From Streptomyces ambofaciens ATCC 23877 (lineage in GTDB: Bacteria; Actinomycetota; Actinomycetes; Streptomycetales; Streptomycetaceae), in the NCBI RefSeq assembly GCF_001267885.1, contig NZ_CP012382.1, forward strand, positions 2,219,001-2,283,000: a stretch of DNA of 64,000 bases, given 5' to 3'. Each line of letters opens with the position of its first letter. The first letter of the stretch is position 1. Under the pieces are notes generated by a model. That model was given only the letters and a program-made list of their open reading frames with translations. It had not been told where the DNA came from and did not search any database. Shown here piece after piece: positions 18,701 through 26,381 of this stretch. Both the position numbers and the translations under genes were made by a program.

Positions 18701-19329
18701 CCGATCTCCAGCAGGCCGTCGCGGACCCGGTGCTCGATCTCGATGCCGTGGTCCATCAGCTCCAGGAAGTAGCGGTCCTTGCCGAAGATGTCCTGGTAGT
18801 CGGCGGCGGCCTTCAGCGCCTCGTCGAAGTGGCCGAGGCGCAGCCGGGTCTGCACCTCGCCCGAGGGGCAGCCGGTGGAGGCGACGATGCCCTCGGACCA
18901 CTGGGAGATGGTCTCCTTGTCCATCCGGGGCCACTTCTGGAGCCAGCCCTCGGCGTACGCGTCGGAGGAGAGCTTGAAGAGGTTGTGCAGGCCCGTCCGG
19001 TTCGTCGCCCACATCGTCTTGTGGGTGTAACCGCCCGAACCGGAGACGTCGTCCCGCTTCTGGTGCGGCTGGCCCCACTGGATCTTGCGCTTGTTGCGGC
19101 GCGACTCGGGGGCGACGTACGCCTCGATGCCGATGATCGGGGTGACTCCGGCCTTCTTCGCGGAGTGGAAGAAGTCGTACGCCCCGTGCAGGTTGCCGTG
19201 GTCGGACATGGCGATGTGCGTCATGCCCATCTCGTTGCAGGCGTCGAACATGTCCTTCAGCCGCGCGGCACCGTCCAGCAGCGAGTACTGGGTGTGGACG
19301 TGCAGGTGCGTGAACGGCGGCTTGGACAC
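15790..19329 (-). CDS. dnaE: DNA polymerase III alpha subunit DnaE
   Basis: 1179-aa replicative polymerase catalytic subunit. It opens with the PHP domain (THLHVHTQYSLLDGAA at ~7-22, then MSDHGNLHGAYDF). The polymerase core has GPGRGSAAGSIVAY and the catalytic aspartates in MPDVDIDFDERRR (around residues 415-425). A helix-hairpin-helix and an OB-fold domain (AVVTIGGIISGLQRKMTKQGN) lie near the C-terminus. The length fits the essential DnaE1-type enzyme of actinobacteria. The GTG start gives VSKPPFTHLH. A 273-base gene-free region lies upstream. Confidence 0.98.
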   Translation of the reverse strand: MSKPPFTHLHVHTQYSLLDGAARLKDMFDACNEMGMTHIAMSDHGNLHGAYDFFHSAKKAGVTPIIGIEAYVAPESRRNKRKIQWGQPHQKRDDVSGSGGYTHKTMWATNRTGLHNLFKLSSDAYAEGWLQKWPRMDKETISQWSEGIVASTGCPSGEVQTRLRLGHFDEALKAAADYQDIFGKDRYFLELMDHGIEIEHRVRDGLLEIGRKLGIPPLVTNDSHYTYAHEATAHDALLCIQTGKNLSDPDRFRFDGTGYYLKSTDEMYAIDSSDAWQEGCANTRLIAEMIDTTGMFEKRDLMPKFDIPAGFTEVTWFQEEVRRGMERRFPGGVPEDRQKQAEYEMDVIIQMGFPGYFLVVADFIMWAKNQGIAVGPGRGSAAGSIVAYAMGITDLDPIPHGLIFERFLNPERVSMPDVDIDFDERRRVEVIRYVTEKYGADKVAMIGTYGKIKAKNAIKDSARVLGYPYAMGDRLTKAMPADVLGKGIDLNGITDPTHPRYSEAGEIRSMYENEPDVKKVIDTAKGVEGLVRQMGVHAAGVIMSSEPIVDHAPIWVRHTDGVTITQWDYPQCESLGLLKMDFLGLRNLTIMDDAVKMVKSNKGIDLDLLSLPLDDPKTFELLQRGDTLGVFQFDGGPMRSLLRLMKPDNFEDISAVSALYRPGPMGMDSHTNYALRKNGLQEITPIHKELEEPLQEVLSVTYGLIVYQEQVQKAAQIIAGYSLGEADILRRVMGKKKPDELAKNFVLFQAGARKNGYSDEAIQALWDVLVPFAGYAFNKAHSAAYGLVSYWTGYLKANYPAEYMAALLTSVKDDKDKSAVYLNECRRMGIKVLPPNVNESMSNFAAQGDDVILFGLSAVRNVGTNVVESIIRCRKAKGKYLSFPDYLDKVEAVVCNKRTTESLIKAGAFDEMGHTRKGLTAQYEPMIDNVVAVKRKEAEGQFDLFGGMGDEQTDEPGFGLDVVFGEDEWDKTYLLAQEREMLGLYVSDHPLFGLEHVLSDKADAGISQLTGGDFGDGAVVTIGGIISGLQRKMTKQGNAWAIATVEDLAGSIECMFFPATYQLVSTQLVEDAVVFVKGRLDKREDVPRLVAMELMIPDLSNAGTNAPVVLTIPATRVTPPMVSRLGEILTHHRGDSEVRIKLQGPTKTTVLRLDRHRVKPDPALFGDLKVLLGPSCLAG

Positions 19330-19602
19330 GTTCGGCCTCCTGAGGGAAACGAGGGGTGACGGAACGGCGGCGGGCTGCGGTCGGTCCGGGGGTCAGCGTC
19401 GAAGTCTATGCCTCGCCACTGACACTCCGAGGCGTTCCCCGCGTACCTTCGGGGGCGGGTCCGCGTGTCGGGGCGGGCTCCGGGCGCGGGCACTCCCGCA
19501 CCCCCCCGGGGCACGGGCACTCCCCCACCCCCCGGAACGTTGGTCCGGGGTGGAGGACCCGCTCCACTCGTCACGCACCGTCCGCACCAGGAGGCACCAG
19601 GC

Positions 19603-20940
19603 ATGTCGGTTCCGCAGCTCAACGAGGAGCGCGGCGAGGAGATCCTCGCCGTCTTCGACACCGCCTTCGGTCACCTGCTGGCCGCGGACCCCGCGGCGTT
19701 CCGTGTGAAGTTCCGGAAGATGGCGGCCTCGGCCTTCGCGTTCTACCGCGGCACCGCGAGCCTCTTTTACCACGATTTGACCGTCGACCAGGAGTTCGGG
19801 TCGACGAGCGGCGGCCCGTACCTGGACGAGCGGACCTCCCGGGTGTGGATCCACGGCGATCTGCACGCGGAGAACTTCGGCACGTACATGGACTCCACCG
19901 GCCGGCTGATCTTCAACGTCAACGACTTCGACGAGGCCTACGTCGGGCCCTTCACCTGGGACCTCAAGCGCTTCGCCGCCTCCGTCGCGCTGATCGGGTA
20001 CGCGAAGGCGCTCAGCGACGAGCAGATCACCGAGCTGGTGCGGGTGTACGCGGGCGCGTACCGTGAGCGCATCCACGCCCTGGCCACCGGCGCCAAGAGC
20101 GACGAGGTGCCGCCGTTCACCCTGGACACCGCCGACGGGCCGCTCCTGGGCGCCCTGCGCGTCGCGCGCTCCCTGACCCGGTTCGGGCTGCTGGAGTCGA
20201 TGACCGAGATCCGTGACTTCGAGCGCCGCTTCGCCTCGGGCGGCGGCGCCGTCGAGCTGGACGCGGCCACCCGCTACAAGGTGCTCGCGGCCTTCGACGG
20301 CTACCTGGAGACGCTCCCGGAGTCGTCCCTGACCCGTCCCGACTCCTACCGCGTGAAGGACGTCGTGGGCCGCCGGGGCATCGGCATCGGATCGGCCGGC
20401 CTGCCCTCGTACAACATCCTGCTGGAGGGCAACAGCGACGCCCTGGAGAACGACGTCGTGATCTACATCAAGCAGGCCCAGACCCCGGCCGCCGCCCGGC
20501 ACATCACCGACCAGGCGATCCGGGACTACTTCCAGCACGAGGGCCACCGCACGGTGATCTCCCAGCGCGCCCTCCAGGCGCACGCCGACCCGTGGCTGGG
20601 GTGGACCGAGCTGGACGGCGCGGGCCAGCTGGTCGCCGAGGTCTCGCCGTACGCCGTCGACCTCGACTGGGGCGACATCGACGACCCGGAGGAGATCGGC
20701 GAGGTCGTCGCCGACCTGGGCCGGGCCACGGCCACCATGCACGCGGCGGCGGACGACCAGTCCGGCGAGTCCCTGGTGCCGTTCTCCACCGAGCGGGCCA
20801 TCGACGCGGCGATCGCGGCCGACGAGGAGGGCTTCGCCCCGCTCCTGGTCGACTTCGCCCACCGGTACGGCGCACGCGCGCGTGCCGACCACCAGACCTT
20901 CGTCGACCTCTTCCGCAACGGCCGGATTCCGGGTCTGTAA
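19603..20940 (+). CDS. DUF2252 family protein (kinase-like fold)
   Basis: 445 aa. The segment IHGDLHAENFGTY (83-95), followed by NVNDFDEAYVGPFTWDLKR (106-123), is the HGDxHxxN...DFD pair typical of aminoglycoside-phosphotransferase-like kinases and of DUF2252 proteins. A Brenner-type catalytic aspartate (D86) and a metal-binding aspartate are therefore present. A conserved basic region, VVGRRGIGIGSAGLPSYNILLEG, lies in the middle. The substrate is unknown. The ATG at 19603 follows CAGGAGG by about eight bases, so this start was chosen over the longer open frame from 19465. Confidence 0.92.
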   Translation: MSVPQLNEERGEEILAVFDTAFGHLLAADPAAFRVKFRKMAASAFAFYRGTASLFYHDLTVDQEFGSTSGGPYLDERTSRVWIHGDLHAENFGTYMDSTGRLIFNVNDFDEAYVGPFTWDLKRFAASVALIGYAKALSDEQITELVRVYAGAYRERIHALATGAKSDEVPPFTLDTADGPLLGALRVARSLTRFGLLESMTEIRDFERRFASGGGAVELDAATRYKVLAAFDGYLETLPESSLTRPDSYRVKDVVGRRGIGIGSAGLPSYNILLEGNSDALENDVVIYIKQAQTPAAARHITDQAIRDYFQHEGHRTVISQRALQAHADPWLGWTELDGAGQLVAEVSPYAVDLDWGDIDDPEEIGEVVADLGRATATMHAAADDQSGESLVPFSTERAIDAAIAADEEGFAPLLVDFAHRYGARARADHQTFVDLFRNGRIPGL

Positions 20941-20988
20941 CCGTCGGCTCTCGCACAGGAACCCTTTAGGAGCCCCTTACCGGGGCCC

Positions 20989-21717
20989 GTGACAGACTCT
21001 TCTCTCGCTATGGACATATCCGGAACCCCGCTCAGAGCCGTGCGCGCGGCGCTGTTCACGGCACTCGTCGTGACGCTCAGCACCGCGTCGCACGTGCTGC
21101 TGTCCGGGGTTCCGCTGCCGCTGCCCGCGGTGGCCGCGGTCGCCGCCGTCGTGTTCCTGATCGCCTACGCCCTGGCCGGGCGGCGCGAGCGCGGCTTCGG
21201 GCGGATCGCCGCCCTGCTGATCCCGCTGGAGCTGGCCGCCGACACGCTCTTCACCACCGGCCAGCACGTCTGCTACGGCCGGGCGGGCGGCCCGGTCGCG
21301 GGCCCGCTGCGCTCCGTCGGCTTCGACGTGCTGTGCGGCGACGGGACCGGCGTGCACGCGGGCGTGACCGCTCCGCTGAGCCGGGTGACCGGTGCCGAGA
21401 CCGACCGGCTGGCGAGCGTGCTCGCCGACGCCGGTCCGGCGAGCGCCTGGCTGCTGCTCGGCGCGCACGTCGGTGTCGGGCTGCTGGCGGCGGCCTGGCT
21501 GCGGCGCGGCGAGCGGGCACTGGCCCAGCTGCTGAGCGCGGTGGCGGCGACCACCTTCCGGCCGCTGCTGCTGGCCGTGGCGGTCGTGAACGTACGCCGG
21601 GCGCCCGCGGCGCGCCGCACGACGCCCCCGGCCCGCCGCACCGTCGACGCCCGCGAGCGGATCCTCACGCACTCTCTGGGACGGCGCGGACCGCCCCGCC
21701 CGGTCGCCCTCGTGTGA
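20989..21717 (+). CDS. Predicted multi-pass membrane protein
   Basis: 242 aa with about four helices: residues ~20-40 (AALFTALVVTLSTASHVLL), 44-62 (PAVAAVAAVVFLIAYAL), 70-90, and ~155-175 (WLLLGAHVGVGLLAAAWL), then an amphipathic helix. The tail ~200-242 is arginine/proline-rich and likely cytoplasmic. The starts GTG 20989 and ATG 21010 are both possible. The only AGGAG lies 16 bases before the GTG, so the choice is not firm. It precedes the thiol-oxidoreductase-like gene in the same direction, as cytochrome/DsbD-type partners often do, but no cysteine motif supports that role. Function unknown. Confidence 0.78.
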   Translation: MTDSSLAMDISGTPLRAVRAALFTALVVTLSTASHVLLSGVPLPLPAVAAVAAVVFLIAYALAGRRERGFGRIAALLIPLELAADTLFTTGQHVCYGRAGGPVAGPLRSVGFDVLCGDGTGVHAGVTAPLSRVTGAETDRLASVLADAGPASAWLLLGAHVGVGLLAAAWLRRGERALAQLLSAVAATTFRPLLLAVAVVNVRRAPAARRTTPPARRTVDARERILTHSLGRRGPPRPVALV

Positions 21718-21973
21718 CCCGGCCGAGCGCCCGGCACGCCCGCGAGCACGCCGCACACGCGAAACACGCGGCACAGAACGAGCGTGAGGCCCAGCCCGAG
21801 CCCGCGCGCGGCCCGAGCCTGAGACAGGTCCGCGAGCGCGCGCACGGCCCGACCACGAGGCGGTTCCGCGAGCGCGCGCCGCGCCGCCGAGCGTGTGCCG
21901 CGTCACCGAGCACCAGCAGTCCCCGTCAGCACTCCGCACACCCCGTGTGCGCGTCCCCGGAGAGATCATCACC

Positions 21974-22774
21974 ATGAGCAAGCGGAACAGTCAGTCGGCG
22001 AAGTCGGCGGCCCGTGAGCGCCTGCGCCAGGAGCGCGAGCGCCAGGCCAAGCGCGACAAGGCCAAGCGGCAGGTCATCGTGGCCTGCTCCATCGTCGGCG
22101 TGCTGGCGATAGCCGGCGGCATCAGCTACGCCGTCGTCCAGAGCAACAAGCCCTCGGGCTGGGACAAGGCCGCCGAGGCCAAGGTGGTGGCCCCGGCCAA
22201 CACCTCCGGCAAGAACGGCACCACGGTCACCCTCGGCGACGCCAAGGGCGACGACGTCGTCCACCTCTACGAGGACCCGCGCTGCCCGGGCTGCGCCTCC
22301 TTCGAGCAGTCCATCGGCGAGACCGTCAACAAGGGCATGGAGGACGGCACCTACAAGCTCTCCTTCACGATCGGCACCTTCCTCGACGGGAACCTCGGCG
22401 GCGAGGGTTCGAAGAACGCGCTGAGCGCGCTCGGTGCCGCGCTGAACGTCAGCCCGGACGCGTTCATCGACTACAAGACCGCGCTGTACTCGTCCGAGTA
22501 CCACCCGGAGGAGTCCACCGACGAGTTCGCCAAGGACGACTACCTGATCAAGGTGGCGAACACGGTCGACGCCCTGAAGGACAACAAGAAGTTCCAGGAC
22601 GCCGTGAAGAAGGGCACCTACGACGCCTGGGCGATGAAGATGGGTGACTCCTTCCAGAAGGCCGAGGGCGTCGAGTCGACCCCGACGGTCAAGATCAACG
22701 ACAAGGTGATCGAGACGCCGAGCACCGACGCCGAGTGGCAGAAGGCGCTCAAGGACGCGGGCGTCACCAAGTAA
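21974..22774 (+). CDS. Membrane-anchored DsbA/thioredoxin-like protein
   Basis: 266 aa. A very basic, helical N-terminus (1-33, rich in R, K, E and Q) leads to one membrane helix at ~33-54 (VIVACSIVGVLAIAGGISYAVV). The outer domain has a thioredoxin fold with the active-site motif C104-P-G-C107 in YEDPRCPGCASFE and the cis-proline strand EGVESTPTVKIND near the end. It is likely a disulfide oxidoreductase on the outside of the membrane. The ATG at 21974 follows GGAGAG by nine bases. The 256-base gap upstream (21718-21973) is repetitive, T-poor and without a gene. Confidence 0.92.
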   Translation: MSKRNSQSAKSAARERLRQERERQAKRDKAKRQVIVACSIVGVLAIAGGISYAVVQSNKPSGWDKAAEAKVVAPANTSGKNGTTVTLGDAKGDDVVHLYEDPRCPGCASFEQSIGETVNKGMEDGTYKLSFTIGTFLDGNLGGEGSKNALSALGAALNVSPDAFIDYKTALYSSEYHPEESTDEFAKDDYLIKVANTVDALKDNKKFQDAVKKGTYDAWAMKMGDSFQKAEGVESTPTVKINDKVIETPSTDAEWQKALKDAGVTK

Positions 22775-22783
22775 CGAAGAACG

Positions 22784-22827
22784 GCGAACGGGCGGGCGAA
22801 CTTTGACGCGTTCGCCCGCCCGTTCGC
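22784..22827. terminator. Strong hairpin terminator (18-bp stem)
   Basis: GCGAACGGGCGGGCGAAC pairs perfectly with GTTCGCCCGCCCGTTCGC around an eight-base loop TTTGACGC. It begins ten bases after the TAA of the thiol-oxidoreductase-like gene and ends shortly before the phoD start region. Confidence 0.9.
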
Positions 22828-22831
22828 TTAC

Positions 22832-22849
22832 CGATCAGTAATCTGATCG
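22832..22849. promoter_or_regulatory. Palindrome over a putative phoD -10 box
   Basis: CGATCAG-TAAT-CTGATCG is a perfect seven-base inverted repeat with a four-base spacer. Its centre contains TAATCT (22839-22844), which is -10-like and lies eight bases before the GTG of phoD. A DNA-binding protein here would block the promoter. No tandem GTTCACC-type PHO box was found between the terminator and the start codon. Confidence 0.45.
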
Positions 22850-22852
22850 TCC

Positions 22853-24538
22853 GTGACCAGTCGACACAGATCATCCGAGAGCACCCTCCCTGCGTCCGCC
22901 GAGCACGCGGGCCCCCGCACCCCGAGCCGCCGTACGGTCGTCAAGGCCGCGGCGGCCGGCGCCGTCCTGGCCGCCCCGCTCGCCGCCGCGCTGCCCGCCG
23001 GTGCCGCCGGTGCCGCCCCCGCCTTCCTGCACGGCGTCGCCTCCGGCGATCCGCTGCCCGACGGTGTGCTGCTGTGGACCCGGGTGACCCCGACCCCCGA
23101 GTCCATACCGGGTTCGGGAGTCGGCCCGGACACGGAGGTGAACTGGGTCGTCGCCCGGGACAAGGCGTTCACCGACGTCGTCGCCAAGGGATCCGTCACC
23201 GCGACGGCGGCCTCCGACCACACCGTCAAGGCCGACGTCCGGGGCCTCGCCCCCGCCACGGACTACTGGTTCCGCTTCTCCGCCGGCCCCACCGACTCCC
23301 CCGCGGCCCGCACCCGCACCGCCCCCGCGGCCGACGCGGCCGTCCCGGGCCTGCGCTTCGGCGTGGTGTCCTGCGCCAACTGGGAGGCCGGCCACTTCTC
23401 CCCGTACCGCCACCTCGCGGCCCGCGGCGACCTGGACGCCTGGCTGCACCTGGGCGACTATCTCTACGAGTACGGCACCGGCGAGTACGGCACCCGCGAC
23501 ACCGTCGTACGGCCGCACGCGCCCGCCCACGAGATCCTCACGCTCGCCGACTACCGCGTCCGGCACGGCCTCTACAAGACCGACCCCGACCTCCAGGCGC
23601 TGCACGCCGCCGCGCCGGTCGTGGCGATCTGGGACGACCACGAGATCGCCAACGACACCTGGTCGGGCGGTGCGGGGAACCACACCGAGGGCGCCGAGGG
23701 CACCTGGGCGGCGCGCCAGGCCGCCGCCAAGCAGGCCTACTTCGAGTGGATGCCGGTCCGCACCGCGATCGCCGGGACCACCTACCGCAGGCTGCGCTTC
23801 GGCAAGCTCGCCGACCTCTCGCTGCTGGACCTGCGCTCCTTCCGCTCGCAGCAGGTGGCGCTCGGCGACGGCGAGGTCGACGACCCGGACCGCACCCTCA
23901 CCGGCCGCGCCCAGCTGGACTGGCTCAAGGCGGGGCTCAGCTCCTCCGACACCACGTGGCGGCTGGTCGGCAACTCGGTGATGATCTCCCCGTTCGCCGT
24001 CGGCTCGATCCCCGCCGAGCTGCTGAAGCCGCTCGCCGAGCTGCTCGGTCTGCCCGGGGAGGGGCTCGCCCTCAACACGGACCAGTGGGACGGGTACACC
24101 GACGACCGCCGCGAACTGCTGGCCCACCTGCGCGCGAACGCCGTCCGCAACACCGTGTTCCTGACCGGCGACATCCACATGGCGTGGGCCAACGACGTGC
24201 CGCACCACGCCGCCACGTACCCGCTGTCCGCCTCGGCCGCCACGGAGTTCGTCGTCACGTCGGTGACCTCCGACAACCTCGACGACATCGTGAAGGTCCC
24301 CGAGGGCACGGTCTCGGCGATCGCGGCGCCGGTCATCCGGGCCGCGAACCGGCACGTCCACTGGGTCGACACCGACCGGCACGGCTACGGCGTGCTGGAC
24401 GTCACGCCGGACCGGACGCAGATGGACTACTACGTCGTCTCCGACCGCACCGACCCGGACGCCACGTCGGCCTGGGCCCGTTCGTACCGCACGCGCAGCG
24501 GCACCCAGCGGGTCGAGCGCGTCTACGCGCCCGTCTGA
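22853..24538 (+). CDS. phoD: Secreted alkaline phosphatase PhoD
   Basis: 561-aa extracellular phosphodiesterase/phosphatase. The twin-arginine signal is clear: SRRTVVK at residues 25-31, then a hydrophobic stretch [21 protein letters not shown]. The PhoD motifs are present: [21 protein letters not shown] with a metal-binding aspartate, [12 protein letters not shown], and [13 protein letters not shown] near the C-terminus. The family binds iron and calcium. In S. coelicolor the orthologous gene is under PhoP phosphate control. Here no clear PHO box is seen next to the start, and the GTG has no ribosome site, suggesting a leaderless transcript from the -10 inside the palindrome. Its 3' end overlaps the convergent gene by 16 bases. 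Confidence 0.95.
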   Translation: MTSRHRSSESTLPASAEHAGPRTPSRRTVVKAAAAGAVLAAPLAAALPAGAAGAAPAFLHGVASGDPLPDGVLLWTRVTPTPESIPGSGVGPDTEVNWVVARDKAFTDVVAKGSVTATAASDHTVKADVRGLAPATDYWFRFSAGPTDSPAARTRTAPAADAAVPGLRFGVVSCANWEAGHFSPYRHLAARGDLDAWLHLGDYLYEYGTGEYGTRDTVVRPHAPAHEILTLADYRVRHGLYKTDPDLQALHAAAPVVAIWDDHEIANDTWSGGAGNHTEGAEGTWAARQAAAKQAYFEWMPVRTAIAGTTYRRLRFGKLADLSLLDLRSFRSQQVALGDGEVDDPDRTLTGRAQLDWLKAGLSSSDTTWRLVGNSVMISPFAVGSIPAELLKPLAELLGLPGEGLALNTDQWDGYTDDRRELLAHLRANAVRNTVFLTGDIHMAWANDVPHHAATYPLSASAATEFVVTSVTSDNLDDIVKVPEGTVSAIAAPVIRAANRHVHWVDTDRHGYGVLDVTPDRTQMDYYVVSDRTDPDATSAWARSYRTRSGTQRVERVYAPV

Positions 24539-25122
24539 GCGGCGTCCGCCTCCTGGAGCGAGTCGAGGAAGCCGAGCGCCACCCGCCAGGTGGCCTCGGC
24601 GGCCTCCTCGTCGTAGTCCGGCAGCTCCGGGTCGGTGTAGAGGTGGCCGGCCCCGGCGTACCTGTGCACCTCCACGTCGGCGCCGATCCGGCCCATCTGG
24701 AGGTACCAGGCGCTGAGCCAGTCGTCCGTCTCGAAGGCGTCCGGCTCGGCGACGTGCAGCTGGACCGGCAGGTCGTCGACCGCGGCGTTGGGCGCGATGT
24801 CCGACGTGCCGTGCAGGAGGAGCAGCCCGCGCGCCCGGTGGTCGCCGAGGGCGAGGGTCTGGGCGATGGAGGCGCCGAGCGAGAAGCCCGCGTACACCAG
24901 CCCCCGCTCGGAGTAGGGCGCGGCGGCCAGCACGGCCCGCTTCAGCAGTTCCTCCCGGCCGATCCCCTCCTGGTGGGCCATGCCCTCCTCGACCGTGTCG
25001 AAGGTCCGGCCCTCGAAGAGATCCGGGGTCCACACCTGGTGCCCGGCGTCGCGCAGCCGGTCGGCGGCCTGTCCGACCGCGGGCCTCGGACCGAGGGTCG
25101 AGTGAAAGAGCACGATGTTCAT
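24523..25122 (-). CDS. Dienelactone hydrolase family protein
   Basis: 199-aa alpha/beta hydrolase of the DLH/COG0412 type. Visible parts are the nucleophile elbow [12 protein letters not shown], with serine where classical DLH has cysteine, an acidic residue in the [11 protein letters not shown] region, and the histidine in [13 protein letters not shown]. The start [11 protein letters not shown] at 25122 is preferred to the longer frame, since the beta1 strand begins there. It is convergent with phoD and their coding ends overlap by 16 bases. The substrate is unknown. Confidence 0.9.
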   Translation of the reverse strand: MNIVLFHSTLGPRPAVGQAADRLRDAGHQVWTPDLFEGRTFDTVEEGMAHQEGIGREELLKRAVLAAAPYSERGLVYAGFSLGASIAQTLALGDHRARGLLLLHGTSDIAPNAAVDDLPVQLHVAEPDAFETDDWLSAWYLQMGRIGADVEVHRYAGAGHLYTDPELPDYDEEAAEATWRVALGFLDSLQEADAAQTGA

Positions 25123-25228
25123 GAGGCCATGGTGCCAGCCGCGTGGGGCAACGCGGTGACCGGCGGTTCCCGGGCCGGGACGCAAGTCACAGGTTCACGG
25201 AGCACCGGGTGCGGTTACGTTCGAGGGC

Positions 25229-26353
25229 ATGGAGACCGTACTCCGCCCACTGGTCGTGGTCGGCGGTTCCGTCCTGCTGACGCTGGTCATCGGATGGGCC
25301 ACCGACCTGTTGCTGCGCAAGGCCGACGGACGGCACCCCGAGACCCCGCTGTGGGGGCTGCTGCGCCGCGCCCGCATCCCGTACCAGGTCATGCTCTGCG
25401 CGGCCCTGCTGAGAGGCTCGTACGTCGAGGCGCAGGTGTTCCCGGACCACCGGTCGGCCGTCGGCCGGCTGCTGACCCTGCTCCTGATCGGCTCCGTGGC
25501 CTGGCTGGTGGTCCGGATCGCCGCGGCCGTCGTCGAGACCTCGTACTCCCGCTACGCCCACACGCACGCCGAGCGCGCCCCGGCCCGGGTGCGGCGGGTG
25601 CGCACCCAGGTGTCGCTGATCATGCGGGTGGTCTCGGCGGTGGTCGGCGTGGTCGCCGTGTCGTCGATGCTGCTGACGTTCCCCGCGATGCGGGCGGCGG
25701 GCGCCTCGCTGCTGGCCTCCGCCGGTGTCCTCGGCATCGTGGCCGGCATCGCCGCGCAGTCCACGCTGAGCAACATGTTCGCCGGGTTCCAGATCGCCTT
25801 CGGCGACATGGTGCGCATGGGCGACACGGTCGTGGTGGACGGCGAGTGGGGCACCGTCGAGGAGATCACCCTCACCTTCCTGACCGTGCGCACCTGGGAC
25901 GAGCGCCGGATCACCATGCCGGTGTCGTACTTCACGTCCAAGCCGTTCGAGAACTGGTCGCGCGGCACCCCGCAGATGACCGGGACCGTCTTCTGGCACC
26001 TCGACCACACGGCGCCGCTGGAGGCGATGCGGGAGCGGCTGCGCGACCTCCTGCGCGAGTGCCCGGCCTGGGACGGCCGCGACTACAACCTGACCGTCAC
26101 GGACACCACCGCGAACACCATGCAGGTGCGGGCCCTGGTGACGGCGAAGGACGCGGACGACATCTGGACGGTACGGGTCACGGTCCGGGAGGGGATGATC
26201 CGCTGGCTCGCCGATGAGCACCCGTACGCCCTGCCCCGGGTCAACACCGCGGACGCGGCGCTGCGCCCCTCCCGCGACGGTGTCCACCGCCCCCGGCGCT
26301 CCCCCGACGGGAGCGCGCGGCGTTTCCCGGAACAGCCGACGAAGAGCCTGTGA
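25229..26353 (+). CDS. MscS-family mechanosensitive channel
   Basis: 374 aa with about four to five membrane helices. The pore-lining TM3 with glycine/alanine packing is ASLLASAGVLGIVAGIAAQSTLSNMFAGFQIAF. It is followed by the beta domain MGDTVVVDGEWGTVEEITLTFLTVRTWDERRITMPVSYF and a C-terminal alpha/beta domain. The tail (~345-374) is basic and disordered. It probably acts as a pressure-release valve in hypo-osmotic shock. The ATG has only a weak GAGG three bases away. Its stop faces the antiporter gene across a 28-base gap. Confidence 0.93.
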   Translation: METVLRPLVVVGGSVLLTLVIGWATDLLLRKADGRHPETPLWGLLRRARIPYQVMLCAALLRGSYVEAQVFPDHRSAVGRLLTLLLIGSVAWLVVRIAAAVVETSYSRYAHTHAERAPARVRRVRTQVSLIMRVVSAVVGVVAVSSMLLTFPAMRAAGASLLASAGVLGIVAGIAAQSTLSNMFAGFQIAFGDMVRMGDTVVVDGEWGTVEEITLTFLTVRTWDERRITMPVSYFTSKPFENWSRGTPQMTGTVFWHLDHTAPLEAMRERLRDLLRECPAWDGRDYNLTVTDTTANTMQVRALVTAKDADDIWTVRVTVREGMIRWLADEHPYALPRVNTADAALRPSRDGVHRPRRSPDGSARRFPEQPTKSL

Positions 26354-26375
26354 CCGCCCGCCGCCGCGCGGGCGG
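26354..26375. terminator. Short hairpin between convergent channel and antiporter genes
   Basis: CCGCCCGC and GCGGGCGG pair with a six-base loop immediately after the TGA at 26353 and six bases before the antiporter stop at 26382. An eight-bp GC-only stem is a fair candidate for a shared terminator. Confidence 0.5.
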
Positions 26376-26381
26376 CCCGGC

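Noticed and set aside
15706..19359. A 1217-codon open frame opposite dnaE
   Set aside because: It mirrors the dnaE codons on the other strand. High GC at third positions leaves antisense frames open, and its protein is a low-complexity Val/Leu/Asp/Gly/Arg series with no domain.
22810..22829. GTTCGCC...GTTCGCT as a PHO-box pair before phoD
   Set aside because: The two units are 12 rather than 11 bases apart and form the right arm of a perfect terminator stem, so the similarity is better explained by the hairpin.
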